Source: Paenibacillus allorhizosphaerae (GTDB lineage Bacteria; Bacillota; Bacilli; Paenibacillales; NBRC-103111). Taken from it: a stretch of 64,000 nucleotides of DNA. The DNA lies in contig NZ_CAJVCE010000002.1 of NCBI RefSeq assembly GCF_910594985.1, forward strand, positions 310,001 to 374,000. The letters are read 5' to 3'. The notes below the pieces were generated by a model. That model saw only the letters and a list, made by a program, of their open reading frames with translations. It was not told the origin of the DNA and ran no database searches. This document shows, in pieces, positions 8,135-17,225 of this stretch (position 1 is its first letter; every line of letters begins with the position of its first letter). Made by a program: the position numbers and the translations under genes.

Positions 8135-8839
8135 ATGCATCGTAACCTGAAGCAGCTTCAGACGGAGCTGCGCCTGCCGTTTCGCAACCCCGAACTGCTG
8201 CGACAGGCGTTTACACACTCCTCGTATGTGAATGAACACCGTATCGGTCAATACAGGGATAACGAACGATTGGAGTTTTTGGGCGACGCCGTTCTGGAAT
8301 TGACGGTATCGGAATATTTGTTCGACAAATATCCCGATCGCTCCGAAGGCGAACTCACGAAGCTTCGGGCTTCCATCGTTTGCGAACCTTCGCTCGTCGG
8401 CTTCGCCGAGCAGCTCGACTTTGGATCATATGTGCTGCTCGGCAAAGGAGAAGAGCTGACCGGTGGGCGTACACGTCCTGCGCTGCTTGCGGATGTGTTT
8501 GAGTCGTTCGTCGGCGCACTATATTTGGATCAGGGGCTTGAAGTCGTACGCGAATTTTTGCGCAAGCACATGTTCCCGTTTTTGCCGCAGCAAGGAAAAT
8601 TGCTGAGCACGGACTACAAAACGTTCCTGCAGGAGCACACCCAGCAGCAAGGAATGGGGCCGCTCGAATACAAAATCGTCGATGAACGGGGCCCGGCCCA
8701 CGAACGCGAGTTTATCGCCGAAGTGTATGTTCACGAACGGCTGCTTGGACGGGGAACCGGACGCTCCAAGAAAGAGGCGGAGCAACAGGCCGCGGCCGAG
8801 GCGCTTTCCACACTGAAGATCAAGGTACAGCAGTTATAG
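8135..8839 (+). CDS. rnc: Ribonuclease III
   Basis: RNase III cleaves double-stranded RNA in rRNA and mRNA processing. The 234-residue product has the catalytic signature [14 protein letters not shown] (about residues 43-56, with Asp51) and a C-terminal double-stranded RNA binding domain from about residue 160. The ATG at 8135 follows AGGTGAT; a GTG at 8126 overlaps the ribosome binding site and is less likely. It follows fabF and is closed by a terminator at 8870-8892, before smc. The rnc-smc-ftsY order is standard in Firmicutes. Confidence 0.95.
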   Translation: MHRNLKQLQTELRLPFRNPELLRQAFTHSSYVNEHRIGQYRDNERLEFLGDAVLELTVSEYLFDKYPDRSEGELTKLRASIVCEPSLVGFAEQLDFGSYVLLGKGEELTGGRTRPALLADVFESFVGALYLDQGLEVVREFLRKHMFPFLPQQGKLLSTDYKTFLQEHTQQQGMGPLEYKIVDERGPAHEREFIAEVYVHERLLGRGTGRSKKEAEQQAAAEALSTLKIKVQQL

Positions 8840-8869
8840 CAGTCCAAGGTAGCAGCGGTGGCATCCGGG

Positions 8870-8892
8870 AAGCGGAGCTGCCGCTTTTTTTT
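8870..8892 (+). terminator. Rho-independent terminator after rnc
   Basis: The stem AAGCGG (8870-8875) and CCGCTT (8881-8886) has a 5-base loop and runs into eight T residues. It ends the fabF/rnc transcript before the smc promoter. Confidence 0.8.
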
Positions 8893-8928
8893 ACGGGACA
8901 TCCTTGATCTACTAAACTTCATGGAATA

Positions 8929-8937
8929 TGGTACAAT
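8929..8937 (+). promoter_or_regulatory. Extended -10 promoter of smc
   Basis: TGG directly followed by TACAAT (8932-8937) is an extended -10 element with no good -35. It implies a 5' untranslated region of roughly 350 bases for smc that includes the whole repeat array at 9019-9282. The same TGGTACAAT word occurs in the sucC promoter (26848-26856). Confidence 0.55.
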
Positions 8938-9018
8938 AGCGATATGATCGGCAACTGGGAATACACGTCGTCGTGATAGCGTTTGAAACAAGCATGGACA
9001 ACGGAAAGGGCGTTCCTT

Positions 9019-9282
9019 GTTATAACCGTTTCAATAGGTTTGGCAACTGATAGCGCAGCTACAAGTTATAACCGTTGCAATAGGCTTTGACAACATGATA
9101 ACGCAGCTTCAACGTTATAACCGTTGTTGCAATAGGCTTTGACAACATGATAACGCAGCTTCAACGTTATAACCGTTGCAATAGGCTTTGACAACATGAT
9201 AACGCAGCTTCAACGTTATAACCGTTGCAATAGGCTTTGACAACTGATAACGCAGCTTCAACGTTATAACAGTTGCAATAGG
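9019..9282 (+). repeat. Tandem array of about 49-bp repeats upstream of smc
   Basis: There are five full units and a partial sixth: 9019-9064 (diverged), 9065-9113, 9114-9165 (with an extra GTT), 9166-9214, 9215-9262 and 9263-9282. Each begins with the palindrome GTTATAAC and contains CCGTTGCAATAG, TTTGACAAC and GATAACGCAGCTTCAAC. ATAACG and CGTTAT can pair across each unit junction (9-base loop). The last partial unit ends against the GGGGTGAGG ribosome binding site of smc. Related units occur at 16234-16381 and 34575-34674. Confidence 0.9.
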
Positions 9283-9292
9283 GGTGAGGCAT

Positions 9293-12200
9293 TTGTTTTT
9301 GAAGCGTATCGAGCTGTCGGGATTCAAATCGTTTGCGGATAAAACCGAACTGGAGTTTGTCCAGGGCATTACGGCGGTTGTCGGCCCGAACGGCAGCGGC
9401 AAGAGCAACATCTCCGACGGCATTCGCTGGGTGCTTGGAGAGCAAAGCGCCCGGTCTTTGCGCGGGGGCAAAATGGAGGACATCATCTTCGCCGGCAGCG
9501 ACGCCCGAAAGGCCGTCAATTATGGGGAAGTTTCTTTAACGCTGGATAACGCCAGTCAGTCACTGCCGCTCGATTATGCCGAAGTGACGGTAACCCGGCG
9601 GGTGCACCGCAGCGGCGAGAGCGAATATATGATTAACCGGCAAACGTGCCGGCTGAAAGATATAACCGAGCTGTTCATGGATACCGGAATCGGGAAAGAA
9701 GCGTATTCGATCATCGGCCAGGGCCGGATCGAGGAAATATTGAGCACCAAATCCGAGGAGCGGCGAGGTATTTTCGAAGAAGCTTCCGGCATCGTCAAAT
9801 ATAAGTCGCGGAAAAAAGAAACCGAGAAAAAGCTGCAGGAAACGGAGCAAAATTTGCTGCGTATTCACGATCTTGTTTCGGAGCTGGAAGATTCGCTCGA
9901 GCCGCTTCGCAATCAATCGGAGAAGGCGATCCGTTTCAAAGAGTTGAAAGAGCAGCTGAAATCGAGCGAAATCGCGATGTATGTTTATCAGATCGAGCAA
10001 ATCTACGAATCGTGGGCGGAAACGAACCAGAAGCTGGAAAAGCTGCGCCATGAACAGCTTGAACTATCCGGTTTTGTAGCCCAGCACGATGCTCAGTTGG
10101 AGAAAGAGCGCTGGGAAACAAGGCAGCTCGAGCAAGTGATTGAGCAGTTGCAACAGGATTTGCTGCAGCTCAGCGAAGATTTTGAGAAATGCGAAGGCCA
10201 AGGCGAAGTACTAAAGGAACGCAAAAAAAACTTTGCCGCAAGCCGCAGCCAGCTTCAATCGACAGCTGCCCAACAGACGCAGCGTTTGCATGAAAAGGAA
10301 GCGGAGATGGCGGGGCACCGTCAAAAAATCGAAGCGATCACAGCGGAGCTCGCTACGCATCAAGCCAAACTGAAAGAAGAAGAGGACCGGCTGCTTGGCG
10401 TTGCCGGCGGCATCAGCAGCGAGGAAGAAGACCGACTCAAAGCCGAGCTGCTGGAGAAGCTGGGCGAACTGGCGAATGCCCGTAACGAAGCGCGTTACGC
10501 TCAGCAGCAGCTTGAAACGTTGAGCCGCCGGATGGAGCGGCTAGGCGACGAGCACCGCAAATGGCGGGAGCAGCAGGAGAGTATCGCAGATCGCAAGGCG
10601 AAGCTGGAGAAGCGGCTCGAGGAGGCTGTCAAAGCTATCGCCGATGTGCGCAACAAGTATTTGGACTTGAGCGTAGGACTGAAAGAGAAGCAGCGTCTTA
10701 CGGAAGAAGCGCAGACGACCGTTCGCAAGTGGGAGCAGAAGCTGGACGCGATGGTATCGCGGCGCGATACGATGCGCGAGATGGCCAACGATTACGACGG
10801 CTTCATGCATGGCGTCAAGGAAGTGCTGAAAGCGAAAGATCGCGGTGATTTGCGCGGCATTCGCGGGGCGGTGGCCGAGCTTGTGAAAGTGCCGGCTCAT
10901 GTTGAAGTCGCCATGGAAACCGCGCTCGGAGGCGCGCTTCAGCATATTGTCGTCGACAATGAGGCGTCCGGACGCGAGGCGATCGCCTTTCTGAAGCGTA
11001 GGCAGATGGGACGGGCGACATTCCTGCCGCTCGACGTGATACGCAGCCGTTCGATCCCGGAGAGTGAGCATCGCCTGGTTCAGGGGATGGAGGGCTTCGT
11101 CGGGATCGCGGCGGAACTGGTCGAATTTGACGATACTTACCGTCAAATCGTAGGCAGCTTGCTCGGCAATGTAATCATTGCCGACTCGCTGGAGGTCGCC
11201 AACCGCATCGCCGCGCGGGTGCAGTACCGGTATCGCGTCGTTACGCTGGAAGGCGACGTCGTCAATGCCGGCGGCTCGATGACCGGGGGGAGCCAGCAGA
11301 AAAAAACGACGAGCCTGCTGAGCCGTCAGCGGCAAATCGAAGAAATGGACAAGGAAATCGCCTTGTCCAAATCTCAACTTCGCGAGCTCGGGCAAAAAGC
11401 GGAGCTGCTGAAAAGCGAAATCGGCGAAGCCAATCGCGAGCTGGACGAGCTGCGGGCGGTGGGCGAAAGCAAGCGAATCGAGGAGCAGCAAATCCGCGCC
11501 TCGCTGGAACCGCTCGAAAACGAGGCGAAGCAGGTGATGGAGCAGCTCGCGCTGTACGGAGCTGACGGCGAATCGCTGTCGCAGGAGCAAAGCGCGCTTG
11601 CGGCAAGAGGCGCGGTGGCGGAAGAAGCGATCGCGCGGCTGCAGCGGAAGGAAGCGGAACTGCAGCAGGCAATCCGCGACGCGGAAGTGCGCCGCAAAGC
11701 TAGCGAGTTCGCCAAGGAGGAACTGCAGACGCAGCTCACCGACCTGAAAGTGAAGGTCGCTTCCCAGTCGTCGGAGCTGCAATCGCTGGAGGAGCAGGAG
11801 CGCCGCTTTAAGGCGGAGCAGGCGCTGCTTAAGGCGGAGCTTGAAGCGAACCGGAAAGCCGGGGGAGATCTTGAGCTCGAGATGGCAAATCATGAGCACG
11901 AGACGGTTCGGCAAATTGAGCTGCTTAACGATCTGAAGCTGCGGAAACAAACTTGCGCCGAACAGCTCGACATGAAGCGGGCGGAACGAGCCCGGCGAAC
12001 CGCGCAGCTTGAGGCGGAGGAGAACAAAACCCGGGAACAGCGGACGCAGCTCAAGCAGGTGGAAGAGCAGCTGCATCAAACGGAGGTTCGCGTGAACCGG
12101 CTCGACGTCGAGCTGGAAAACTTGTTGAAAAAACTGTCCGAAGACTACGAACTGAGCTTCGAGCTTGCGAAGGTGCGCTACCCGGTTCCGGAAGACGTGC

Positions 12201-12868
12201 TTGGCACGCAGAACAAAGTGCGCGAGCTGAAACGGGAAATCGCCATACTGGGCGAGGTGAACTTGGGCGCGATCGAAGAATACCAGCGTGTAAACGAACG
12301 GTATTCGTTCCTCTCGGATCAGAAAAACGATCTGGTCGAAGCGAAGACGGCGCTGTATACCGTAATACGCGAAATGGACGACGAAATGTCCAAACGTTTC
12401 CGCAGCACGTTCGACGCGATCCGCGAGCATTTTGTCGTCGTATTCGCGAAACTGTTCGGAGGCGGACGTGCCGATCTGATATTGTCCGAGCCGGAGAATC
12501 TGCTCGATACGGGTATTGAGATCGTGGCGCAGCCCCCGGGTAAAAAGCTGCAAAATCTGCAGTTGCTTTCCGGCGGCGAGCGGGCGCTTACAGCCATTGC
12601 GCTGCTGTTCTCGATCATCCGCGTCAAGCCGGTACCGTTCTGCGTACTCGACGAGGTGGAAGCCGCGCTCGATGAAGCAAACGTGGCACGCTTTGCCGAA
12701 TATTTGCGCGAATTTTCGCAGCAGACGCAGTTTATCGTCGTCACGCACCGCAAAGGCACGATGGAAGAAGCCGATGTGCTGTACGGCGTAACGATGGAGG
12801 AAGGCGGCGTATCCAAACTCGTCTCCGTCCGGCTTGAAGAGGACGAAGCGATTATGGAAGCCGGTTAA
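9293..12868 (+). CDS. smc: Chromosome segregation SMC protein
   Basis: SMC, with ScpA and ScpB, forms the condensin ring that compacts and separates the origin regions. The 1191-residue product has Walker A GPNGSGKS (residues 31-38), two long coiled-coil arms rich in E, Q, L, R and K, and a hinge around residues 500-670 that includes GGSMTGG. The signature LLSGGERALTA (about 1091) and Walker B CVLDEVEAALDE (about 1117) follow. TTG at 9293 is the likely start: it gives MFLKRIELSGFKSFADK, the usual N-terminus, and sits behind GGGGTGAGG. A GTG at 9284 overlaps that site. ftsY follows. Confidence 0.96.
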   Translation: MFLKRIELSGFKSFADKTELEFVQGITAVVGPNGSGKSNISDGIRWVLGEQSARSLRGGKMEDIIFAGSDARKAVNYGEVSLTLDNASQSLPLDYAEVTVTRRVHRSGESEYMINRQTCRLKDITELFMDTGIGKEAYSIIGQGRIEEILSTKSEERRGIFEEASGIVKYKSRKKETEKKLQETEQNLLRIHDLVSELEDSLEPLRNQSEKAIRFKELKEQLKSSEIAMYVYQIEQIYESWAETNQKLEKLRHEQLELSGFVAQHDAQLEKERWETRQLEQVIEQLQQDLLQLSEDFEKCEGQGEVLKERKKNFAASRSQLQSTAAQQTQRLHEKEAEMAGHRQKIEAITAELATHQAKLKEEEDRLLGVAGGISSEEEDRLKAELLEKLGELANARNEARYAQQQLETLSRRMERLGDEHRKWREQQESIADRKAKLEKRLEEAVKAIADVRNKYLDLSVGLKEKQRLTEEAQTTVRKWEQKLDAMVSRRDTMREMANDYDGFMHGVKEVLKAKDRGDLRGIRGAVAELVKVPAHVEVAMETALGGALQHIVVDNEASGREAIAFLKRRQMGRATFLPLDVIRSRSIPESEHRLVQGMEGFVGIAAELVEFDDTYRQIVGSLLGNVIIADSLEVANRIAARVQYRYRVVTLEGDVVNAGGSMTGGSQQKKTTSLLSRQRQIEEMDKEIALSKSQLRELGQKAELLKSEIGEANRELDELRAVGESKRIEEQQIRASLEPLENEAKQVMEQLALYGADGESLSQEQSALAARGAVAEEAIARLQRKEAELQQAIRDAEVRRKASEFAKEELQTQLTDLKVKVASQSSELQSLEEQERRFKAEQALLKAELEANRKAGGDLELEMANHEHETVRQIELLNDLKLRKQTCAEQLDMKRAERARRTAQLEAEENKTREQRTQLKQVEEQLHQTEVRVNRLDVELENLLKKLSEDYELSFELAKVRYPVPEDVLGTQNKVRELKREIAILGEVNLGAIEEYQRVNERYSFLSDQKNDLVEAKTALYTVIREMDDEMSKRFRSTFDAIREHFVVVFAKLFGGGRADLILSEPENLLDTGIEIVAQPPGKKLQNLQLLSGGERALTAIALLFSIIRVKPVPFCVLDEVEAALDEANVARFAEYLREFSQQTQFIVVTHRKGTMEEADVLYGVTMEEGGVSKLVSVRLEEDEAIMEAG

Positions 12869-12931
12869 CGGCAAACTCGGCGTTGCTCGAAGTTAGTTTG
12901 GCGTTGAAATAGAATTAAAGGTGGAGAATCC

Positions 12932-13933
12932 ATGAGCTTTTTTAAAAAATTAAGAGAAAGTATTTCGGCGAAAACCGAAGCGGTGACGAACAAGTTCAAA
13001 GAAGGGCTTTCCAAAACGCGCGACGTGTTCGTTGAACGGATGGATGATTTATTCTCGACCCGCAAAAAAATCGACGAAGAATTTTACGAGGAATTGGAAG
13101 AAATCCTGATCGGCGCCGATGTCGGCGTAAACACCGTGATGAAGCTGATCGAAGATTTGCGCGGCGAGGTGAAGAAACGCAAAATCGAAAGCCCGAGCGA
13201 GCTGCAACCGATTTTGTCGGAAAGGCTGATTGCGCTGCTTAAGGGCGATGAGAATACAGGGCTGAAAATGGCGGATTCGGGTCTTACGGTCATTTTATTC
13301 GTCGGCGTCAACGGCGTCGGCAAGACGACGACGATCGGTAAGCTGGCGCACAAGCTCAAATCCGAAGGGAAAAAAGTGCTGTTGGCCGCAGGCGATACGT
13401 TCCGCGCGGGCGCTATCGAGCAGCTTGAAGAATGGGGTCGCCGCGCCGGTGTCGACGTGATCAAGCAGCAGGCCGGTTCCGACCCGGCAGCGGTTATGTT
13501 CGATGCGCTGCAGGCAGCCAAGTCGCGCGGCGTCGATGTGCTGCTGTGTGATACCGCAGGCCGCTTGCAAAACAAAGTGAACCTGATGGAAGAGCTGAAT
13601 AAAATTTACCGCGTGATCCGGCGCGAAGTGCCGGAAGCGCCGCATGAGGTGCTGCTTGTCCTTGACGCGACGACAGGGCAAAACGCGCTGACCCAGGCAA
13701 AGCTGTTCGATGAAAAATCCGGTCTTACCGGTCTTGTGCTCACGAAGCTGGATGGAACGGCCAAAGGCGGGATTGTTGTGGCGATCCGCCAGGAACTGAA
13801 GCTTCCGGTCAAGTTTGTCGGGCTCGGAGAGAAGATGGACGACCTTCAGCAATTCGATTCGGATCAATTCGTGCACGCGCTCTTCAGCAAGTGGATTGGC
13901 ACGGAAGCTGATACGGAACGCGTCGAGAGCTGA
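12932..13933 (+). CDS. ftsY: Signal recognition particle receptor FtsY
   Basis: FtsY is the SRP receptor GTPase at the membrane and pairs with Ffh to deliver ribosomes to SecYEG. The 333-residue product has an N domain, then the G domain with GVNGVGKTTTIGKLA (about residue 124), DTAGRLQNK (about 207) and TKLDGTAKGG. The long acidic A domain of E. coli FtsY is absent, as in Bacillus. The ATG follows an AGGTGGAG ribosome binding site, 63 bp after smc. Confidence 0.96.
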   Translation: MSFFKKLRESISAKTEAVTNKFKEGLSKTRDVFVERMDDLFSTRKKIDEEFYEELEEILIGADVGVNTVMKLIEDLRGEVKKRKIESPSELQPILSERLIALLKGDENTGLKMADSGLTVILFVGVNGVGKTTTIGKLAHKLKSEGKKVLLAAGDTFRAGAIEQLEEWGRRAGVDVIKQQAGSDPAAVMFDALQAAKSRGVDVLLCDTAGRLQNKVNLMEELNKIYRVIRREVPEAPHEVLLVLDATTGQNALTQAKLFDEKSGLTGLVLTKLDGTAKGGIVVAIRQELKLPVKFVGLGEKMDDLQQFDSDQFVHALFSKWIGTEADTERVES

Positions 13934-14085
13934 TTATTGAATTTGTGGTACGATGTACGTCAAACCGGGGGCATAAGAGTCTGGAGCGATACGGTAATAT
14001 GGTTCTCATGTTAAAGAAAAACCTTGGTCCGATCGCTTCTCATGTATCGGCACACACGTGTCAAATGCCTGACAAGGAGAAATGC

Positions 14086-14114
14086 TTGACATCGGTCCCG
14101 GATTTCAGTATTAT
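14086..14114 (+). promoter_or_regulatory. SigA-type promoter of ylxM-ffh
   Basis: TTGACA (14086-14091) and TATTAT (14109-14114) are separated by exactly 17 bp and end 53 bp before ylxM. The rest of the 234 bp gap after ftsY shows no gene; it holds a short ACACGTGT palindrome and no convincing terminator. Confidence 0.75.
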
Positions 14115-14167
14115 AAGTTTTGTTGTTTCACTGTAAAGTGTTTTACCTTAACGGGGGTGAGGCACGG

Positions 14168-14518
14168 ATGACGGAAGAAGAAGTTCTTCAGAAGACGAAT
14201 CGGATTAACTTGCTGTTTGATTTTTATCAACAGCTTCTCACGGAGAAGCAGCAAATGTTTTTGAAACATTATTTTCACGACGATTACTCGCTTGGCGAAA
14301 TAGCTTCCGAGTTTCAAATCAGCCGCCAGGCGGTATATGAACATATTAAACGGGCTGAATCCGTGCTCGATGATTACGAAGCCAAGCTTCGCCTGCTTGC
14401 CAAGCACGAAGAGCGGCAGGAGCTGCTTGGACAGCTCGAACGCATTGGAACGGAGCTTCCGCAAGGAAGCAGGACATCGTTCCGAGCGATTACGGATCGG
14501 TTATCCGAACTGGATTAA
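14168..14518 (+). CDS. ylxM: Helix-turn-helix protein YlxM, SRP-associated
   Basis: YlxM is a small protein encoded next to ffh in Firmicutes. It is thought to modulate the SRP; a streptococcal homologue binds SRP components and affects GTPase activity. The 116-residue product has a sigma-70 region-4-like helix-turn-helix in YSLGEIASEFQISRQAVYEHIKRAE (about residues 40-65). The ATG at 14168 follows a GGGGTGAGG ribosome binding site. It starts the ylxM-ffh operon, 34 bp before ffh. Confidence 0.92.
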   Translation: MTEEEVLQKTNRINLLFDFYQQLLTEKQQMFLKHYFHDDYSLGEIASEFQISRQAVYEHIKRAESVLDDYEAKLRLLAKHEERQELLGQLERIGTELPQGSRTSFRAITDRLSELD

Positions 14519-14552
14519 AACCCTATTTCTGCAAGAAAAGAGGTGACGACCC

Positions 14553-15920
14553 ATGGCATTCGAAGGATTGGCGAGCCGGTTGCAGAACGTGTTCAGCAAG
14601 CTGCGGGGAAAAGGCAAACTTACGGAAGACGATGTCAGCGAAGCGCTGCGCGAAGTTAGACTGGCGCTTCTGGAAGCGGATGTAAACTTCAAGGTCGTCA
14701 AAGATTTCATTGCGAAGGTGAAGGAACGCGCCATCGGCCAGGATGTGCTGCAAAGTTTTACGCCGGCGATGGTCGTGATCGACATCGTGAACAAGGAATT
14801 GACGGAGCTGATGGGCGGGGCCCAAAGCAAACTGGCACGCGCGAACAAGCCGCCTACCGTCATTATGATGGCGGGACTGCAAGGAGCCGGCAAGACGACG
14901 ATGACCGGCAAGCTCGGCAAGATGCTGCTCCAGCAAAATCATCGGCCGCTCTTCGCAGCGGCGGACATTTACCGTCCAGCTGCCATCAAACAATTGCAAG
15001 TGCTTGGCGAACAGCTCAAAGTTCCCGTGTTCTCGCTCGGCGATCAAGTGAGCCCGGTTGAGATTGCGAAGCAAGCGTTGCAGCATGCGAAAGACCACAA
15101 TAACGATTACTTGATTATCGATACGGCGGGTCGTCTACATATCGATGAAAACTTGATGGACGAGCTGAAACAAATCGTCGAAACGGTTCATCCGGATGAG
15201 ATTTTGCTTGTCGTCGACGCCATGACCGGTCAAGACGCCGTCAATGTGGCGGAGAGCTTCCACAAGCAGCTGGCGCTTACAGGCGTGGTGCTTTCCAAGA
15301 TGGACGGCGATACGCGCGGCGGCGCGGCATTATCGGTTAAAGCGGTCACCGGCTGCCCGATCAAGTTCGTCGGGATGGGCGAGAAAATGGATGCGCTTGA
15401 ACCGTTCCATCCGGAGCGGATGGCTTCGCGGATTCTCGGCATGGGCGACATGCTTACGTTGATCGAGAAAGCGCAGGCCAGCATCGACGCTGATAAGGCG
15501 AAAGAGATGGAGCGCAAGCTTCGGACCGCCGAGTTCACTTTTGACGACTTCCTCGAACAAATGGAGCAGGTGAAAAAGCTTGGTCCGCTCGATCAGCTGC
15601 TCGATATGCTGCCGGGTGCGGGGAAAATCAAAGGCATGAAAGACATGAAAGTCGACGACAGGCAGATGGCTCGCGTAGCCGCTATCGTCAAGTCGATGAC
15701 GAAGGAAGAACGGCAAAATCCGGATATGCTTAGCCCTAGCCGGCGCAAGCGTTTGGCGGCAGGCAGCGGCAATTCGGTGCAGGACGTTAACCGCTTCATC
15801 AAGCAGTTCGAGGACATGCGCAAGATGATGAAGCAGTTCTCCGGCATGATGGGTCCGAAAGGCCAAAAGCAGATGAAAAACTTGAAAAAGCTCGGCCGGG
15901 GAATGAAGTTCCCGTTTTAG
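14553..15920 (+). CDS. ffh: Signal recognition particle protein Ffh
   Basis: Ffh is the SRP54 GTPase that binds signal sequences and 4.5S/scRNA. The 455-residue product has an N domain, a G domain with GLQGAGKTT (about residue 108), DTAGRLH and LSKMDGDTRGG, and a C-terminal M domain from about residue 300 rich in Met and basic residues (MRKMMKQFSGMMG). The ATG follows an AAGAGGTGACG ribosome binding site. It is followed by rpsP, the usual Bacillales order. Confidence 0.97.
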   Translation: MAFEGLASRLQNVFSKLRGKGKLTEDDVSEALREVRLALLEADVNFKVVKDFIAKVKERAIGQDVLQSFTPAMVVIDIVNKELTELMGGAQSKLARANKPPTVIMMAGLQGAGKTTMTGKLGKMLLQQNHRPLFAAADIYRPAAIKQLQVLGEQLKVPVFSLGDQVSPVEIAKQALQHAKDHNNDYLIIDTAGRLHIDENLMDELKQIVETVHPDEILLVVDAMTGQDAVNVAESFHKQLALTGVVLSKMDGDTRGGAALSVKAVTGCPIKFVGMGEKMDALEPFHPERMASRILGMGDMLTLIEKAQASIDADKAKEMERKLRTAEFTFDDFLEQMEQVKKLGPLDQLLDMLPGAGKIKGMKDMKVDDRQMARVAAIVKSMTKEERQNPDMLSPSRRKRLAAGSGNSVQDVNRFIKQFEDMRKMMKQFSGMMGPKGQKQMKNLKKLGRGMKFPF

Positions 15921-15959
15921 GCCGGTAAAGATTTTATTCTACTAGGGAGGTGATATTAC

Positions 15960-16232
15960 ATGGCAACTCGCATTCGTCTTAAGCGTATGGGCGCTCACAA
16001 AGCTCCTTTTTACCGTGTGGTGGTTTCGGATTCCCGTTCCCCGCGTGACGGCCGTTTCATCGAAGAGATCGGCACTTATAACCCGGTTGCTCAGCCAGCC
16101 GTTGTGAATATTGACGAGGAAAAAGCACTGAAATGGCTTCAAACCGGTGCTCAAGCTTCCGATACCGTTCGCAGTCTGTTCAGCAAAGCCGGCATCATGC
16201 AGAAGTTTCACGAATCTAAACTGCAGAAGTAA
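15960..16232 (+). CDS. rpsP: 30S ribosomal protein S16
   Basis: S16 stabilises the body of the 30S subunit. The 90-residue product starts [19 protein letters not shown] and includes [19 protein letters not shown], both diagnostic. The ATG follows AGGGAGGTGAT. It leads the conserved rpsP-khpA-rimM-trmD-rplS ribosome maturation cluster. Confidence 0.98.
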   Translation: MATRIRLKRMGAHKAPFYRVVVSDSRSPRDGRFIEEIGTYNPVAQPAVVNIDEEKALKWLQTGAQASDTVRSLFSKAGIMQKFHESKLQK

Positions 16233-16233
16233 G

Positions 16234-16381
16234 GTTGGATAACGTCGCAACGGCTTCGGCAGGATTCGCCGATGTCCGTTGCCAACCTTGTTGCAACTGT
16301 TACTGCGAGCATAATCCAATATCAGTTGTCAACCGTGTTGCAACTGTTACTGCGAGTATAATCCAATGTCAGTTGTCAACC
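16234..16381 (-). repeat. Tandem 47-bp repeats between rpsP and khpA
   Basis: There are two nearly identical 47-bp units at 16278-16324 and 16325-16371, preceded by a diverged unit (16234-16277) and followed by a 10-bp partial one. Each has GTTGYCAACC, GTTGCAACTGTTACTGCGAG and ATAATCCAAT. Their reverse complement (TTGACAACTGACA and GTAACAGTTGCAAC) matches the repeats before smc and hslU, so this array is the same family in opposite orientation. It ends 6-7 bp before the khpA ribosome binding site. Confidence 0.85.
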
Positions 16382-16397
16382 ATTTTCGGAGGGTACG

Positions 16398-16628
16398 ATG
16401 AAGGATCTTATAACCGTTATCGCCAAGGCGCTGGTGGATCATCCCGATGAAGTACGCGTGACTGCCAAAGAAGACGATCGCAGCATTACGTACGAGGTTT
16501 CCGTTCATCCCGAGGATATCGGCAAAGTGATCGGCAAGCAAGGACGTATTGCGAAGGCGCTCCGAACCGTAGTCGCATCCGCTGCAGTAAAGGAAACGAA
16601 ACGCGTTTCCGTTGATATTTTATCGTGA
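16398..16628 (+). CDS. khpA: KH-domain RNA-binding protein KhpA (YlqC)
   Basis: KhpA is a small single-KH protein that, with KhpB, binds many RNAs and influences cell elongation and division in streptococci and clostridia. The 76-residue product has the RNA-binding GxxG loop as GKQG in DIGKVIGKQGRIAKALRTVV. The ATG at 16398 follows GGAGGGTACG directly after a repeat array. It lies between rpsP and rimM as in B. subtilis. The older name is YlqC. Confidence 0.93.
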   Translation: MKDLITVIAKALVDHPDEVRVTAKEDDRSITYEVSVHPEDIGKVIGKQGRIAKALRTVVASAAVKETKRVSVDILS

Positions 16629-16643
16629 TTTTTGGAAAAGCTG

Positions 16644-16679
16644 AGAGTTAGGAGATGCTCCTAGCTCTTTTCGTTTAGT
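16644..16679 (+). terminator. Terminator or attenuator between khpA and rimM
   Basis: The arms AGAGTTAGGAG (16644-16654) and CTCCTAGCTCT (16658-16668) form an 11-pair stem with one G-U pair and a 3-base loop. It is followed by TTTTCGTTT. Because rimM is co-oriented with no clear new promoter, it may only reduce read-through. Confidence 0.6.
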
Positions 16680-16700
16680 TTCAGTTCCGGAGGGTAACGC

Positions 16701-17225
16701 ATGAGCGATCAATTGTTTACGGTAGGAAAAATCGTCAATACGCATGGGGTTCGCGGGGAACTCAAGATTGTTCCGCAAACCGATTTTCCGGAAGAACGGT
16801 TCTCCAAAGGCAGCAAGCTGGTGTTCTTCGATCCGGAGAAACAGACTACGATTCCGGTTGAGGTCGATACCGCCCGCATTCACAAAAATATGTTTATCGT
16901 CAAATTCCGGCAGTACTCGGATATTAATGAAGCGGAAAAGTATAAAGGCTGGCTGCTCAAAGTCGAAGAACAGTATTTATCGGATCTGGATGAGGACGAG
17001 TTTTACTATCATGAAATTATCGGTTGCGCTGTTGAGACGGAAGACGGCGAAGTACTCGGCACCATATCCGAAATATTGTCTCCCGGCGCGAACGATGTCT
17101 GGGTGATCGAGCGTCCGAAAGGAAAGCCGCTGCTGATTCCATACATAGATGACGTGGTGCTCAGCATCGACGTGGAGCAGCAAAAAGTAGTTGTCCGCCT
17201 GATGGAAGGCTTGCTTGACCTATGA
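16701..17225 (+). CDS. rimM: 16S rRNA processing protein RimM
   Basis: RimM assists maturation of the 30S head and binds S19. The 174-residue product has an N-terminal beta-barrel starting with [17 protein letters not shown] and a C-terminal PRC-barrel ([22 protein letters not shown]). The ATG follows a GGAGGGTAACGC ribosome binding site. Its stop overlaps the trmD start in ATGA, so the two are translationally coupled. Confidence 0.96.
   Translation: MSDQLFTVGKIVNTHGVRGELKIVPQTDFPEERFSKGSKLVFFDPEKQTTIPVEVDTARIHKNMFIVKFRQYSDINEAEKYKGWLLKVEEQYLSDLDEDEFYYHEIIGCAVETEDGEVLGTISEILSPGANDVWVIERPKGKPLLIPYIDDVVLSIDVEQQKVVVRLMEGLLDL

Noticed and set aside
9087..9122. Promoters made by TTGACA and TATAAC in the smc repeats
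   Set aside because: The hexamers are 23 bp apart in every unit; the extended -10 at 8929 is better placed.
9019..9282. CRISPR array
   Set aside because: Units are contiguous 46-52 bp tandem copies without variable spacers, only five in number, and no cas genes are near.
10541..12874. 777-codon minus-strand frame opposite smc
   Set aside because: It is the antisense of the smc coiled-coil codons; no recognisable domain or start signal, while smc is certain.
16326..16362. Promoter TTGTCA ... TATAAT inside the rpsP-khpA repeats
   Set aside because: The spacing is 25 bp, too long for a SigA promoter, and it recurs with each repeat unit.
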